Shown: positions 47,225 to 56,993, counted from the first letter of the stretch. The stretch: DNA of 64,000 nt from Pedobacter endophyticus (GCF_015679185.1 NZ_CP064939.1:2294001-2358000); one strand, 5' to 3'. Numbers and translations are program-made. Notes: generated by a model not told the origin, from the letters alone.

Positions 47225-49446
47225 TTATAGTTGTTGCCATACGTCCACCAATAAGTAGCACCATCATAATAGAAAGTGAGTATATCTACTGCATTGGCCA
47301 CCTGCGTTAAGGATACAGCGCCTGCTCCACCATTGATTACTTTTGAGCCAGCAGGTAGTGTAATGGTACTTGTACCGGAATTGGTTAGCTTAAGCAGGCC
47401 AAACATACCAGCTTTGGGATTGGTAATGGTTAAGGCATTAGCACCCGCGGCAAGGGTCCAGTTGGCGTTAGCGCCTAAATCTAAATTCCACGTACCCGTT
47501 ATGCTCTGTATGGTTGCTGTATAATTTGGCGCTGCAACGGTACCGGCTACTTGCAGTTTGGCTGTAGGATTTTCTATGCCAATGCCCATATTACCACCTG
47601 CCGTAATACTCGCTAAGGGCGCAACAATACTATTAAATGAAAAGTCGATACGATTGCTATTACTTTGATCGGCGGTGTAGTTAAACCTAATCTCTGCGCT
47701 GTTTTTGTTGGTGTTCGACACCCCAAATTTTAAGCTGGTATTATTGCCGGCGATTGTATTGGATGGCGCCATAAAATTAGCGATGTTCAGATAAGTTGCG
47801 GCAGTGCTTTCCTCTACAGTTAATTTACTTGAGGGAGTCATTGTGCCAATTCCGGTGTTGCCATTCTGATCAACTATAAACTGATCGACATTATTTGGTT
47901 GACCGTTTGGATTGGTAAAAATAATCATTGAAGTTCCGTGGGCAGCGGCCGATTGCTGCTGGGTGGATGAAACCCTGAAACCAGCTCCACCAGTAGAATC
48001 AATGGCATTGGCCGCCCTAAATACCCCTAAGGTATTGTTTGCCGGCGGGTATGTGGCCGTTGCTTTAGTGTTTCCGCTGGCCTTAAATAAAAACAATTGC
48101 GGATATCTTGTATCCGAATAAGTAATCCCCTTGTAGGCATTCCAGTTGTTTTCATTTTCGAGCCTGAAATCTCCGTTTCTTACGTGTAAAGTAGCCTGGG
48201 GAGCAGCGGTACCAATACCCATCTTTCCGCTATCTTTAATAACAACCTCGGTGCCCGCAGGGCGAGCCGTTGTGCCGTTACTTAAGGTACCAATTTTTAA
48301 CATCGTATTGGCATTATCGTTCACCCAGGCATCGTTGGTTAAATCGGCAGTTGCGGTAGAGGCTGCCGTAAGCCATTGGGTATCGTCGTGGTATTGTAGT
48401 GCTTTGGTAGTGCTGTTATATCTAATCATCCCAGCCCGGTCAGAGGCAGTTGTTAAGGCATCAGCAGTAGCGTCGGCAGTGCCTAATTTGGCATAGCCTT
48501 TAATATCTAAAAGCGACCTTGGAGCAGTAACACCTATGCCCACATTGCCCGACCTGGTGTTTATATTCATTAGTTCTGTCCCTCCTGCGTTTGGAGAAAA
48601 AACAAATCTGCCTGAAGCGAAACCAGGGCTAACAATAGTGCCATCTGCTATACTGGCAGTGGTGCCTTCTGCGATATAAGCAAGTGTGCCAAAGTCCTCA
48701 TCTTTAGCATTCACACGACCTCTAAACTGCAGCTTACCCAAATAATCACCCACGTTAATGTTTTGTTCGGCTCCTGGCGATCCCGCCGCACGAGTAAACA
48801 AAAAACCAGGCGCCTGGGAGGTGGTAAGCCCAGGGCCAATTCGCTTGAACTGTCCAATAGCAGCAGGCCCCACTACATCTAACATCCATGAGGGAGTGGA
48901 TGTGCCTATACCTACCCATCCATTATCTTTTACCACCATCTCTGTGCCTACAGGCCGGGCGGTTGTACCATCGCTCAATGTGCCGAGCTTTACCATTGTA
49001 TTGGCATTATCGTCAACCCAGGCATCCTTAGTAAGGTCGCCATTGGTTGCGTCGGCCACCCTTACCCATTTTGTACCATCGTTATAATAAAAGCCTGGGC
49101 TTACATTATTGGGCGCCGTACCGGCTGTAGCTGTATTATAAACCATCATGCCCGCAACATGCGCTGTTAAGGGCGCAAAAGCAGTGGTACCAGTTAATGC
49201 AACCCGTGAAATTAAAACGCCTTTAGTGGTCGATTTTACTTCCAATGCAGCATTGGGATTAACTGCTCCCGCCGTTCCAACACCCACGCCTCCGGTATTT
49301 TTATTATAAATATCGCTACCATTCTCACTCCACTTGCTCGGGTCTATGGCGGTCTTGGTGCCCTTGGCATCAATAACCACCTGCGCCTGCGCATGCATCA
49401 TAGAAATTATGGAGAATATGAATAGAAGAATACCTATTTGCTTCAT
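47221..49446 (-). CDS. Large secreted tail-fibre/adhesin-like repeat protein
   Basis: 741 residues, signal peptide about 1-21. Five copies of a GxxGIGTxxPxxxLxV motif (for example GWVGIGTSTPSWMLDV, GNVGIGVTAPRSLLDI, GKMGIGTAAPQATLHV) and two copies of a longer block starting WVxDNANTMxKxGTLSxGTT. The last ~100 residues (LGANANWTLAAGANALTITN to YYDGATYWWTYGNNYN) resemble C-terminal tips of phage-fibre and surface proteins. Such repeats form trimeric beta-rich fibres. Likely an extracellular adhesin; no chaperone-like self-cleavage domain was identified. Confidence 0.7.
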   Translation of the reverse strand: MKQIGILLFIFSIISMMHAQAQVVIDAKGTKTAIDPSKWSENGSDIYNKNTGGVGVGTAGAVNPNAALEVKSTTKGVLISRVALTGTTAFAPLTAHVAGMMVYNTATAGTAPNNVSPGFYYNDGTKWVRVADATNGDLTKDAWVDDNANTMVKLGTLSDGTTARPVGTEMVVKDNGWVGIGTSTPSWMLDVVGPAAIGQFKRIGPGLTTSQAPGFLFTRAAGSPGAEQNINVGDYLGKLQFRGRVNAKDEDFGTLAYIAEGTTASIADGTIVSPGFASGRFVFSPNAGGTELMNINTRSGNVGIGVTAPRSLLDIKGYAKLGTADATADALTTASDRAGMIRYNSTTKALQYHDDTQWLTAASTATADLTNDAWVNDNANTMLKIGTLSNGTTARPAGTEVVIKDSGKMGIGTAAPQATLHVRNGDFRLENENNWNAYKGITYSDTRYPQLFLFKASGNTKATATYPPANNTLGVFRAANAIDSTGGAGFRVSSTQQQSAAAHGTSMIIFTNPNGQPNNVDQFIVDQNGNTGIGTMTPSSKLTVEESTAATYLNIANFMAPSNTIAGNNTSLKFGVSNTNKNSAEIRFNYTADQSNSNRIDFSFNSIVAPLASITAGGNMGIGIENPTAKLQVAGTVAAPNYTATIQSITGTWNLDLGANANWTLAAGANALTITNPKAGMFGLLKLTNSGTSTITLPAGSKVINGGAGAVSLTQVANAVDILTFYYDGATYWWTYGNNYN

Positions 49447-49595
49447 CGGGAACTTTTGTTTTCTTAAAAATCATCAGGCAAAGCGCTTGATGTATTTTGA
49501 TGGAATAATCGCTGTGCATGATTAGGCAACCGTTGTCTAGCGTTTACCAAAACTGTCACAGTAATCTTTTCTACCATCATTTGATCAATGGGTGA

Positions 49596-50480
49596 TTATT
49601 TTACCCACTGAACCTCGATAATATCGCCTGTTGTAACAGTATAGCCGTTTTCAACTAGCGTAACACTACCTGCGGTTGTGATCGTATAATCGGATTGAAT
49701 AGAACTGTTACTTCCGCCTACCAGCTTCGCTCCATTCCTGTATACCCATACCCTCGACGGATTTGCGGGCATATCTGCTACTGCATAGGTAAGCGTCCCC
49801 GTGGTTGCACTAATAGAGGTTTCCCCACTTTGCAACAGAGACGCGGCAGTAACTCGTTTCAACACGCCGCCCGGTGCTGCAACCACCAAACTATCCGTAC
49901 TTAAGTCTCCGGTTTGTAAACCTGCCACCCTAAGCGTATTTGTAGCATCTGTTGCAATAACTGTTGGCTGTGTCAAGGCACCCCCTAGCCTCACGGTATT
50001 TCCGCTCTTAGTTAAACCATTCGTAAACGTTAATGCATTGAAAAGCGTTGAAGCTGGTATAAATTTTAGCGAGCCATCCGGATCAACCACAACCACACTG
50101 TCGGTACTGGTCGTGCCTGCCGTCAACCCAGTAATCCTTAAAAACTCAGTAGCAGTCGTCTGGATAGTTGTCGTTTTAGTTAACAAGCCACCTAGCTCAG
50201 CGGTCTGTCCGTTTTTTGTTAGCCCATTGCTTGCTGCTTTTATGTAAGTAGTGCTAATGTTGTTAACAGTATCCTTAACTGGATTTACCGTATTGTTCAA
50301 CTGAGTTGGAGTTACAAACAGCAATGTACTGTCTGCCTTGGTAATAACGGCGGTCGCACTGTCAAGCACCCATTTAATCGTTCCCTTGTTATCAATAACC
50401 TTTGTGGGAACTTTTTGCGCCATTGCCGAGATGCCGACCATGAGCATAATACCTAATAGTAGTAAAATTTTTGTTTTCAT
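49596..50480 (-). CDS. Secreted repeat protein, surface-cluster member
   Basis: 294 residues, signal peptide about 1-21 (GISAMA|Q). Two ~65-residue repeats: NGLTKNGQTAELGGLLTKTT...DSVVVVDPDGSLKFIPAS and NGLTKSGNTVRLGGALTQPT...DSLVVAAPGGVLKRVTAA. The C-terminal domain (VWVYRNGAKLVGG to VTTGDIIEVQWVK) resembles the end of the next protein's YRNG...GDEIRI domain, suggesting a shared tip or anchoring fold. Function unknown; probable fibre subunit. Confidence 0.65.
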   Translation of the reverse strand: MKTKILLLLGIMLMVGISAMAQKVPTKVIDNKGTIKWVLDSATAVITKADSTLLFVTPTQLNNTVNPVKDTVNNISTTYIKAASNGLTKNGQTAELGGLLTKTTTIQTTATEFLRITGLTAGTTSTDSVVVVDPDGSLKFIPASTLFNALTFTNGLTKSGNTVRLGGALTQPTVIATDATNTLRVAGLQTGDLSTDSLVVAAPGGVLKRVTAASLLQSGETSISATTGTLTYAVADMPANPSRVWVYRNGAKLVGGSNSSIQSDYTITTAGSVTLVENGYTVTTGDIIEVQWVK

Positions 50481-50536
50481 TTCTTTTTTTGCTTTGGTGG
50501 AGTAAAATTTGTCTATATATGTTTTTTTTTTGATTT

Positions 50537-51373
50537 CTATAAAATTTGAACGATTCTGATCTCATCGCCTTTAACGCAGGGAATCTCAGATACTATTGAG
50601 GTTGCACTGTTCTGGGTAAAGGAAATGGACACGCCATTTCTGTAAAATGATAATTTATTGATATCGGTAATTGTTGCAGGGGTATTAAAAGTCTCTTTCC
50701 TGAGATCATCAATCACTTCCAAACTTTTATAAATAGTTATACCACTCTGGGTCAGCGGTGCTTTTTTCACCAAACCTGTTAGCGGATCTATTACCAACAC
50801 CATATCCTTAGCAACATCGCCAGCGGTTAGTGTTCCTATGATCACATCGCCCTGAACATCTAAAACCGCATTGGGACTATTGGTACCAATACCTACTCTG
50901 CCCGATTGTACCACACGCATTCTTTCCGCTCCATTGGTTTTTACAATTAAGGGGTTGTTATCTGAAGTTCCTAAATACTGAGTCGCAGGATTCGTTCCGG
51001 CGTTACCTGTGAGCCTCCATTCACCGGTGGTTGTTGTTGCAGTACTAAGCATTATCCATCGCGTTCCATCACAATAATAAATAGCAGGGCTAACATCGGC
51101 TACTGTTGCGGTGTTGAACACGACCATTCCATTAACGAAAGCCGAAAGTGGGCTCGCTTGTGTTGTGGCCCTCAATTCAACCCTCGGAAGGAGTAAGCCT
51201 TTATTACTTGTCTCTAATTCTAATATTGCATTGGCATTAGGCAAGTTGCCTCCTGAAACCGTTCCATCCTTTACTTTTTGTTGCGCAAAAGAAGACGCGA
51301 TAGAGATTGACAATACCACTACAAAGAAAAATAGTCGTTTTTGAAAAAGTATTGTTTTATCTCTTGAAAGCAT
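50537..51373 (-). CDS. Secreted repeat protein, surface-cluster member
   Basis: 278 residues with an N-terminal signal/anchor (about 12-31, ending SSFAQQ). It has the segment NANAILELETSNKGLLLPRV, frequent at the head of Bacteroidota fibre-like proteins (also ALEVKSTTKGVLISRV in the 741-residue protein), one GRVGIGTNSPNAVLDV motif, and a C-terminal LSFYRNGVSISF...KGDEIRIVQIL domain. First gene of the cluster. A TACATTTG box (51577-51584) is about 200 bases upstream. Confidence 0.65.
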   Translation of the reverse strand: MLSRDKTILFQKRLFFFVVVLSISIASSFAQQKVKDGTVSGGNLPNANAILELETSNKGLLLPRVELRATTQASPLSAFVNGMVVFNTATVADVSPAIYYCDGTRWIMLSTATTTTGEWRLTGNAGTNPATQYLGTSDNNPLIVKTNGAERMRVVQSGRVGIGTNSPNAVLDVQGDVIIGTLTAGDVAKDMVLVIDPLTGLVKKAPLTQSGITIYKSLEVIDDLRKETFNTPATITDINKLSFYRNGVSISFTQNSATSIVSEIPCVKGDEIRIVQIL

Positions 51374-51736
51374 CCGTTTTTGTGAAAAATCTCAGTTTGT
51401 AGCTCAACAGTCTGTTAAAATTAATTCGTTCGAGTTAACAAGTGAAAACCGCTTTCGAACTAGCATTTAAAAATCAACCACGGGGTGAATAGTTAATTTA
51501 AATCTTTTGGGAATGGTGGGATTTTTTTTTAACAAATCAGCCTAACCTTATATCGGTTTTGGAAGAAATTTGAGTGCAAATGTAAGCAAACCAACCCAAT
51601 AATGAAACATTGTTCGTTGAACACGCATTATCGCTCGGTGAATGAGGGGTTTTATTCCATGAATGATTTAGACAACTACGAGTAAGTAGTTAAGTCGATT
51701 TTTGTCTTATTTCAAAAGACTAAATTCGTCCGTTTT
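51374..51736. other. Upstream region of the surface-protein cluster
   Basis: No ORF. AT-rich, presumably the promoter region of the cluster; TACATTTG at 51577-51584 (minus strand) is the only consensus -7 box noted, and its -33 partner is poor. Confidence 0.4.
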
Positions 51737-51949
51737 TTAAGACGCTTCTGGTCTTCGGTTTTTTGGTTTAAAGAAACGATAGCCGGCTTTTTCAAATCTT
51801 AAAATTTTAGTTGTAAAAAGCACAATCAGTGCCTGATCGATCGAGAAAGTGCACCAATTCATCTTCAGATTCCAGCCGCCCGATTCAGCGATTACCGGGA
51901 GTATTTTTGTTATTTTATTATTTTTAAATGACAATTCGATAGCCGGCAC
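51737..51949 (-). CDS. Doubtful small ORF
   Basis: 70 codons, MPAIELSFKNNKITKILPVI to FKPKNRRPEAS. Composition is protein-like, but no family, signal or upstream element supports it. Confidence 0.25.
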   Translation of the reverse strand: MPAIELSFKNNKITKILPVIAESGGWNLKMNWCTFSIDQALIVLFTTKILRFEKAGYRFFKPKNRRPEAS

Positions 51950-52033
51950 GCCGTATAGTTTACTGATACCTTGATAACTAATAAGTTACAAATACGTTTT
52001 AGTAAATCATTTATGTGCTTAAACAAAATCGTT

Positions 52034-52273
52034 TTAGTTATGAAAGGTTGTCACATACAAATCCTCCACTTTTTTTCGTGCCCAGGGCGTTCTTCTCAAA
52101 AAGTTCAAACTTGATTTAATTGTTGGGTTATTATTGAAGCAATCGATCCTGATTAAACTTCCTAATGTTGCCCACCCGTAATGGACTTGCAGATCGGTTA
52201 CTATTTTCTCTAGCGTTATTCCGTGTAATGGATTATTTTTCTGTATTTCGGCCATAAGGTCAAAATTAGTCAT
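52034..52273 (-). CDS. VF530-family (DUF2132) DNA-binding protein
   Basis: 79 residues matching the family throughout: [61 protein letters not shown]530 from Vibrio is a small helical protein reported to bind DNA; the cellular role is unclear. Single gene. Confidence 0.9.
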   Translation of the reverse strand: MTNFDLMAEIQKNNPLHGITLEKIVTDLQVHYGWATLGSLIRIDCFNNNPTIKSSLNFLRRTPWARKKVEDLYVTTFHN

Positions 52274-52585
52274 TTGGTCCCGTCTTACTTAAAGGTATGG
52301 ATGCTTTTTTCAAAAAAGGTCTGAAGTTTGCGACGGGCCAATCAAGCTAGCAATAACAGACGCTACAATTCTGCCGCTTTGGACTGTAGCGTGGAACGGG
52401 AAAATCTTTTATACTGTGTTAGCGGGAACACCGGCCGTTAGAACAAATTTTTCGCACTAGCATCTCAGTCAAGCTGAAGATGACGAGCGTTTATATTCAA
52501 TGCCCGTGAAAGTTTAAAGGACTACGTTCATCAAAAAGAAGACGGGCGAATAGAAATTCGACCAGACAAACACCTCCATTTTGAG
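52274..52585. other. Gene-free spacer
   Basis: No credible ORF and no clear repeat. Lies between the M1 peptidase terminator and the VF530 gene. Confidence 0.5.
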
Positions 52586-52630
52586 CAAAAAAAAACCACC
52601 TAAAACACGGTTAAGCGCTTTAGGTGGTTA
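52586..52630 (-). terminator. Terminator of the M1 peptidase gene
   Basis: On the minus strand AACCACCTAAA (52619-52629) and TTTAGGTGGTT (52594-52604) form an 11-bp perfect stem followed by a T-run, about 20 bases after the stop codon. Confidence 0.92.
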
Positions 52631-52647
52631 AATTGAAAATCAATTTA

Positions 52648-54624
52648 TTAGTTTCCTTGTGGAGACCAGCTATTATTGTCCGGGTTTGAATCTGGCAAAA
52701 CCTTATCAGGATCCAGCGTTACGGATTCTACCTCGTCGGTGCTCGGGTAACGAATTATCCACGAGGTATTTTTCATCCAAACATCAACCGGTACCTTTAT
52801 GATGTCGGTTTTACCGCCTTTTGTTTTAACCTGAAGAATAATTGGCATTGGCATTTTTTCTAAGTTAGCTACCGTAATGTTGTAACCAGTAGTTTTGTTA
52901 TTTTCTTTCACAGCCTCCACGCCTGCTATCGCCTGATCCATTTTCCAGCTGTTTAAGAACCAGCTTCTCCAAAACCAGGCTAAATCTTCACCTGCGCCAT
53001 TTTCCATCGAACGGAAAAAATCAAACGGCGTTGGGTGTTTAAATGCCCAGTTTTTGATGTATTGACGGAAGGCATAATCGAAACGATCTTCGCCGAGTAT
53101 TTGCGCTCTTAAAATGTCCAATCCCCAACCTGGTTTACTGTACAAATTAATACCGATGTTTCTTTCTATCATTCCGTCAGGCATCTGCATGATGTTTTCG
53201 TATATCGGGTTGCCAATGGCGGCCTTACCGATTTTGTTCATATCTGCAGGACGCTCTGCGTATTCACCCTTATTGAAATTCTGAGAAGAAATACCGTTGA
53301 TAAAGGTATTGAAACCCTCATCCATCCATCCATATTTACGCTCGTTCGAACCTACAATCATTGGGAACCAGGTATGGCCGAACTCGTGGTCTATTACGCC
53401 CCACGCGCCTCCCTTTTTGGCATTCCAACCGCAAAAAACAATACCCGGATACTCCATACCTCCAATATTTGTTGCCACGTTTACTGCCATTGGATAAGGA
53501 TACTCGAACCACTTGGTCGAATAATGTTCAATTGTCGATTTTACATACTCTACACCACGGCCATACGCATCAACGCCATTGCTTTCTACCGGCTGAGCCG
53601 AAACCGCTAACGATTTTTTACCACTCGGTAAATTGATACGTGCAGCATCCAAAACAAAGGCTTTCGACGAAGCCCAGGCAGCGTCGCGGGCGTTAACGAT
53701 CTTAAACTTCCAGGTCAGTTTTTGTTTGGCCGGGCGAGATGCCGGGTCAGTAACTTCAGCCTCAGTACGAATATGAACGGTGGCATCACTATTTTTTGCA
53801 GCGTTCCATCTTTGCAATTGAGTTGCAGTAAAAACCTCCTGCGGATTTAACAACTCGCCCGAACCCATTACGATATGTGTTGCCGGAGCAGTAATAGCGA
53901 AGTTGATATCGCCGTACTCGCAGTAAAACTCACCACCTCCCCAATACGGTAATGTATTCCAACCAATCACGTCGTCGTAAACGCACATGCGTGGAAACCA
54001 TTGCGCAATAGCAAATATTTCACCGTTCTTGGTTGTTAAATGGCCTGTTCTATCCGATCCTTGTTTCGGAACAATATAAGCGTAATCAATTTTAACGGTA
54101 ACCATATCGCCATTGGCAGCCAGCGGCTGATCTAAGCGAATCTGCATCCTCGTATCTTCTACCAACGAAGTAAACTTAACGGCAGCAGCTTTTTGCATTA
54201 CACTTACCTTGCCGATCTTATACCCACCGTCGAATTGTTCGCCTTGGGCACCGTAACGACTGCGCGATGGCGTAACCATCTTCCCTCTGGAATCTTGCTT
54301 AAAAGTATTTTGGTCTAGTTGTAACCACAAATAAGGTAATTTATCGGGGCTGTTGTTTTTATAGGTAATCGTAACCGTTCCCGTAACTGTGCTCGTAGCC
54401 TCATTAAGCTCGGCAGTGATGTTATAATCGGCACGGTTTTGCCAGTACTTTGGCCCCGGAGCGCCAATCGCCGATCGAAACTCGTTACCATTCTGCGTGT
54501 AAAATAATGGGCCAAATGCCTCAGCCGGATTGTAGTTTGTTGGTGTTTTTGTTGTTGTTTGGGCCGAAGTGTTTAAAATAACAGCTAGCCAGGCCATACA
54601 AACAGCAAGTAGTCTAATTTTCAT
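52648..54624 (-). CDS. M1 family metallopeptidase (secreted aminopeptidase-like)
   Basis: 658 residues from [20 protein letters not shown], the start that gives a proper signal peptide; the frame is open 14 codons upstream. The zinc site is complete: His413, Glu414 and His417 in DHEFGHTW, and Glu436 in [10 protein letters not shown]. The substrate loop GGMEYPG corresponds to the GxMEN motif. The N-terminal M1 sandwich domain is present, but the long C-terminal helical domain of aminopeptidase N is reduced. It probably degrades peptides in the periplasm. Confidence 0.93.
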   Translation of the reverse strand: MKIRLLAVCMAWLAVILNTSAQTTTKTPTNYNPAEAFGPLFYTQNGNEFRSAIGAPGPKYWQNRADYNITAELNEATSTVTGTVTITYKNNSPDKLPYLWLQLDQNTFKQDSRGKMVTPSRSRYGAQGEQFDGGYKIGKVSVMQKAAAVKFTSLVEDTRMQIRLDQPLAANGDMVTVKIDYAYIVPKQGSDRTGHLTTKNGEIFAIAQWFPRMCVYDDVIGWNTLPYWGGGEFYCEYGDINFAITAPATHIVMGSGELLNPQEVFTATQLQRWNAAKNSDATVHIRTEAEVTDPASRPAKQKLTWKFKIVNARDAAWASSKAFVLDAARINLPSGKKSLAVSAQPVESNGVDAYGRGVEYVKSTIEHYSTKWFEYPYPMAVNVATNIGGMEYPGIVFCGWNAKKGGAWGVIDHEFGHTWFPMIVGSNERKYGWMDEGFNTFINGISSQNFNKGEYAERPADMNKIGKAAIGNPIYENIMQMPDGMIERNIGINLYSKPGWGLDILRAQILGEDRFDYAFRQYIKNWAFKHPTPFDFFRSMENGAGEDLAWFWRSWFLNSWKMDQAIAGVEAVKENNKTTGYNITVANLEKMPMPIILQVKTKGGKTDIIKVPVDVWMKNTSWIIRYPSTDEVESVTLDPDKVLPDSNPDNNSWSPQGN

Positions 54625-55092
54625 GATAATAATAAGGTTATTTGGTCGTAAATATAAAAAAAACACACGTAGCTATCTACTCTGTGGTTATAATGTTACT
54701 AATGAGGTTGAAAAGCAGAAGAAACAAGGCTCGGCGGTTAGTTTTGTTCTAATTATCAGGATTTCACCAGATGAATACAACATGTTGGATAGTTTTGATT
54801 ATTGTTTGGAAACGAACGCTAGTATTTCATAGGTGCTTTAGTCCTGTACCGAAGGCACTCCTATGGAGCCATACGCTATAGCCCCTTACCAAAGAGATTT
54901 TTGGGCTGCCGCTGCTGTCGGGTTTATAAACCGGGGATTTTGCAAGGCTGAAGTTGCCAAAGTCATCCGATGAATACAGCACGTTGCAAAGTATTCATCG
55001 GATGACTAATTACATCGAACGACTAATTTTTGACAGCGTTACCGCCGCATTGAGGTTTATGAAAGTTCGATCAATAATTCGACAATTGAATT
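54625..55092. other. Gene-free spacer with a strong palindrome
   Basis: Upstream region of the M1 gene. Contains a 17-bp perfect inverted repeat (54961-55007) and an earlier partial match to its left half (GATGAATACAACATGTTG near 54770). No credible gene. Confidence 0.6.
54961..55007. repeat. 17-bp perfect inverted repeat, 13-base loop
   Basis: Arm AGTCATCCGATGAATAC (54961-54977) is the exact reverse complement of 54991-55007. No T-run on either side, so probably not a terminator. Confidence 0.85.
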
Positions 55093-55839
55093 TTAGTCGA
55101 TCTTAAGTTTTGGTAAATCTCTAAGTTTTTTCTGCGCTGGCGTTAATTTCTGCCAGGCAACGAAGGCTTGCGATATGTAAAAATCGTAGCGATAAGGCCG
55201 CTCTGTTTTTACCTGCTCAACAGTGGGGCGGTAAATGATCATAAAATTCTTCAGTTCTTCTCCCTGAAGTTTTGTTAAATCTACAATTGCTTTTTCGGTA
55301 AAGTGTTCGTCTATCTCCTCAAGGTACATTTCGCGTTCCTCTAGCTCGGCCTCTTTGCGTTGCTGCCGCTTGTATTTGCCATAACCAAGGTTAAGATTTA
55401 AGCCACCCACCTTATCAGTCATTCGTTTGCGGTTAAGGTTACCGCCTGTATTTAATAAGGTGTATTTTTCGGCCAACGGATCTTTTGCGTCTGTAATCTG
55501 ACTGTTCATCCGCACCGCTTTTACATCAACCTCTGCCAAACTGGTCGATTTAACAGGCAAATAAATGGTTCTGTTTAACAGGTTGGTTAAGTAAAGCGTA
55601 TCGGTATGGTAACCTACGGCAGAAAACTCGAGCAAATCGCCCACATTTGCTGCAATCGTATATTTACCTTCTTTATTGGTGTTAGTAGATTTTTTGCTAT
55701 TCAAGTTTCGGACATTTACACCCGGCAGCGAAAGTGTTTTTTTGGAGTAATCGAAAACAGTTCCGGTGGTTACAGTTTGCGCAAATACACTAACTGGCAG
55801 TGCAATAAATAGAAAAATGAGGAGCTTATACATATTCAA
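55093..55839 (-). CDS. Secreted carboxypeptidase-regulatory-like domain protein
   Basis: 248 residues, signal peptide about 1-20 (PVSVFA|Q). Residues ~22-95 form a CarboxypepD_reg-like sandwich (GTVFDYSKKTLSLPGVNVRN, NTNKEGKYTIAANVGDLLEF). The remainder is charged and helical (RQQRKEAELEEREMYLEEID) and ends FVAWQKLTPAQKKLRDLP. Such proteins are common in Bacteroidota and of unknown role, perhaps envelope attachment. Confidence 0.75.
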   Translation of the reverse strand: MNMYKLLIFLFIALPVSVFAQTVTTGTVFDYSKKTLSLPGVNVRNLNSKKSTNTNKEGKYTIAANVGDLLEFSAVGYHTDTLYLTNLLNRTIYLPVKSTSLAEVDVKAVRMNSQITDAKDPLAEKYTLLNTGGNLNRKRMTDKVGGLNLNLGYGKYKRQQRKEAELEEREMYLEEIDEHFTEKAIVDLTKLQGEELKNFMIIYRPTVEQVKTERPYRYDFYISQAFVAWQKLTPAQKKLRDLPKLKID

Positions 55840-55900
55840 AAGTAGTTTAGTTTAGTGGTTAAAGGTTGCTTTTAACAAACTTTAACATATAACAATCGAA

Positions 55901-56248
55901 CTAGCCAAGTGTTTCATTGTATTTTTCCTCATCAAATGAAATCAATACCGCAAGCCCCTCTTTTTCAATTATCGGTCTTTTAATTGCACTTGTATTTGCT
56001 GTAAGGTAATCAATTGCCTTTGCAGGGCTGTCAATTGCCGCTTGTTCTTCCTTACTTAGCTTTTTCCAGGTTAAACCTTTTTTATTTAATACCGTTTCCC
56101 AACCAAAAGCTTCAAACCATTGGTTCAATTTGTCGGCCGTTACGCCTTTTTTCTTAAAATCGTGAAACTCGAAATCGATTTGATGTGCTTTTAGCCAGTC
56201 GAGCGATTTTTTTACTGTGTTGCAATTTGGAATTCCGTAAACGATCAT
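55901..56248 (-). CDS. ArsC/Spx/YffB-family thioredoxin-fold protein
   Basis: 115 residues. Starts MIVYGIPNCNTVKKSLDWLK with the single conserved Cys9 of the ArsC/YffB fold; ends with KRPIIEKEGLAVLISFDEEK, the family's RP(I/L) loop. There is no second Cys for a CxxC pair, favouring the YffB/Spx-like rather than the thioredoxin-coupled arsenate reductase branch. Exact role unknown. GAATGAGTGAA words lie just upstream (56250-56302). Confidence 0.85.
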   Translation of the reverse strand: MIVYGIPNCNTVKKSLDWLKAHQIDFEFHDFKKKGVTADKLNQWFEAFGWETVLNKKGLTWKKLSKEEQAAIDSPAKAIDYLTANTSAIKRPIIEKEGLAVLISFDEEKYNETLG

Positions 56249-56249
56249 T

Positions 56250-56302
56250 GTTGAATGAGTGAATTATTGAATGAGTGAAATGTTGAATGAGTGAATGAGT
56301 GA
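56250..56302. repeat. GAATGAGTGAA direct repeats
   Basis: The word GAATGAGTGAA occurs three times with a further partial copy directly upstream of the Spx-like gene. The same word is in the secY-map and rpmD-rplO spacers. Confidence 0.65.
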
Positions 56303-56382
56303 CGAAATACCGCAGCCGTTTCGATCAAACGCTCCGCGCAACCATTGCATGAATATGCCGTAACAACCGCGTCTTCGTCCTA

Positions 56383-56775
56383 CTAAGCTGTTTGCAATAA
56401 ATTAATACCAGATAGTTCCTGTCCTATCTGATGAATTCCGCTTAAAATTTTTTCAGCTTGTTTTGTTGATGGCTTTTTGGTTCCTGAAACATACTGAGAA
56501 AGCAACGTGGAGTTCATTCCGATTTTTTCAGCTAAGAACTTAGCATTTAATACCTTATAATATTTAAAAAACTGTTTAAAGTCAATTTCAAATTTTATAT
56601 CATTCGGTTCTAATTTTACTTTTTCTTCCTCAAAGTAAAACTCAGTTGCTTCATAGGCGCTATTTATCAATTCAGGAATAGATCTTCCTGTAGTAAATAT
56701 AGGGTAACGCTCAGAATACGCAGAGAAACCGGTATCCGTTTTCTCAACAGTCATTATAATTTTCCTTTTAGCCAT
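56383..56775 (-). CDS. hicB: HicB-type antitoxin
   Basis: 130 residues. The N-terminal ~70 residues form the partly degraded RNase-H-like HicB fold (TVEKTDTGFSAYSERYPIFT); the C-terminus carries an XRE helix-turn-helix (AKFLAEKIGMNSTLLSQYVS). HicB neutralises HicA and represses the operon. The gene starts 4 bases after hicA, the usual order. Confidence 0.88.
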   Translation of the reverse strand: MAKRKIIMTVEKTDTGFSAYSERYPIFTTGRSIPELINSAYEATEFYFEEEKVKLEPNDIKFEIDFKQFFKYYKVLNAKFLAEKIGMNSTLLSQYVSGTKKPSTKQAEKILSGIHQIGQELSGINLLQTA

Positions 56776-56779
56776 AGCG

Positions 56780-56968
56780 TCATCTTTTAATTCCAGCGTC
56801 TTTAAGAATTTTTATTTCCAATCCCTTGCCAATTTCTTGACTACCATGATTCGGAAATATGATTACTCCTTTTTTTGTTGCATGCCTCATTTTGATGTGC
56901 GAGCCTTTTTGGGATATCGCATGCCATCCGTCTTTCGTTAATATGCGATAAAGTTCGGAACATTTCAG
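56780..56968 (-). CDS. hicA: HicA-type mRNA interferase toxin, non-canonical start
   Basis: 62-63 codons. The sequence after the start reads KCSELYRILTKDGWHAISQK, then GSHIKMRHATKKGVIIFPNH and GKGLEIKILKDAGIKR, a complete HicA (dsRBD-like) with its catalytic His in KGSH. The expected ATG is replaced by CTG at 56968 (CTG-AAA-TGT); no ATG, GTG or TTG occurs in this frame between the upstream stop and that point. Either CTG or an upstream ATT is used, or the toxin is no longer made. The nearest ATG (56975) opens a different frame. Confidence 0.8.
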   Translation of the reverse strand: MKCSELYRILTKDGWHAISQKGSHIKMRHATKKGVIIFPNHGSQEIGKGLEIKILKDAGIKR

Positions 56969-56993
56969 TGGACATTGCTTAATTTAGACATCA

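Noticed and set aside
52648..54666. Longer N-termini for the M1 peptidase and, elsewhere, for rplO, rpsH, rplC, rplW and the LytS kinase
   Set aside because: In each case the internal start matches the family or yields a proper signal peptide or operon spacing; the extra codons are upstream spacer or the preceding gene.
54961..55007. Terminator for the 55093 gene
   Set aside because: Strong stem but no T-run on the relevant strand.
56837..56975. HicA starting at the ATG at 56975
   Set aside because: That ATG opens another frame which gives a short unrelated peptide; the HicA homology is only in the CTG frame.
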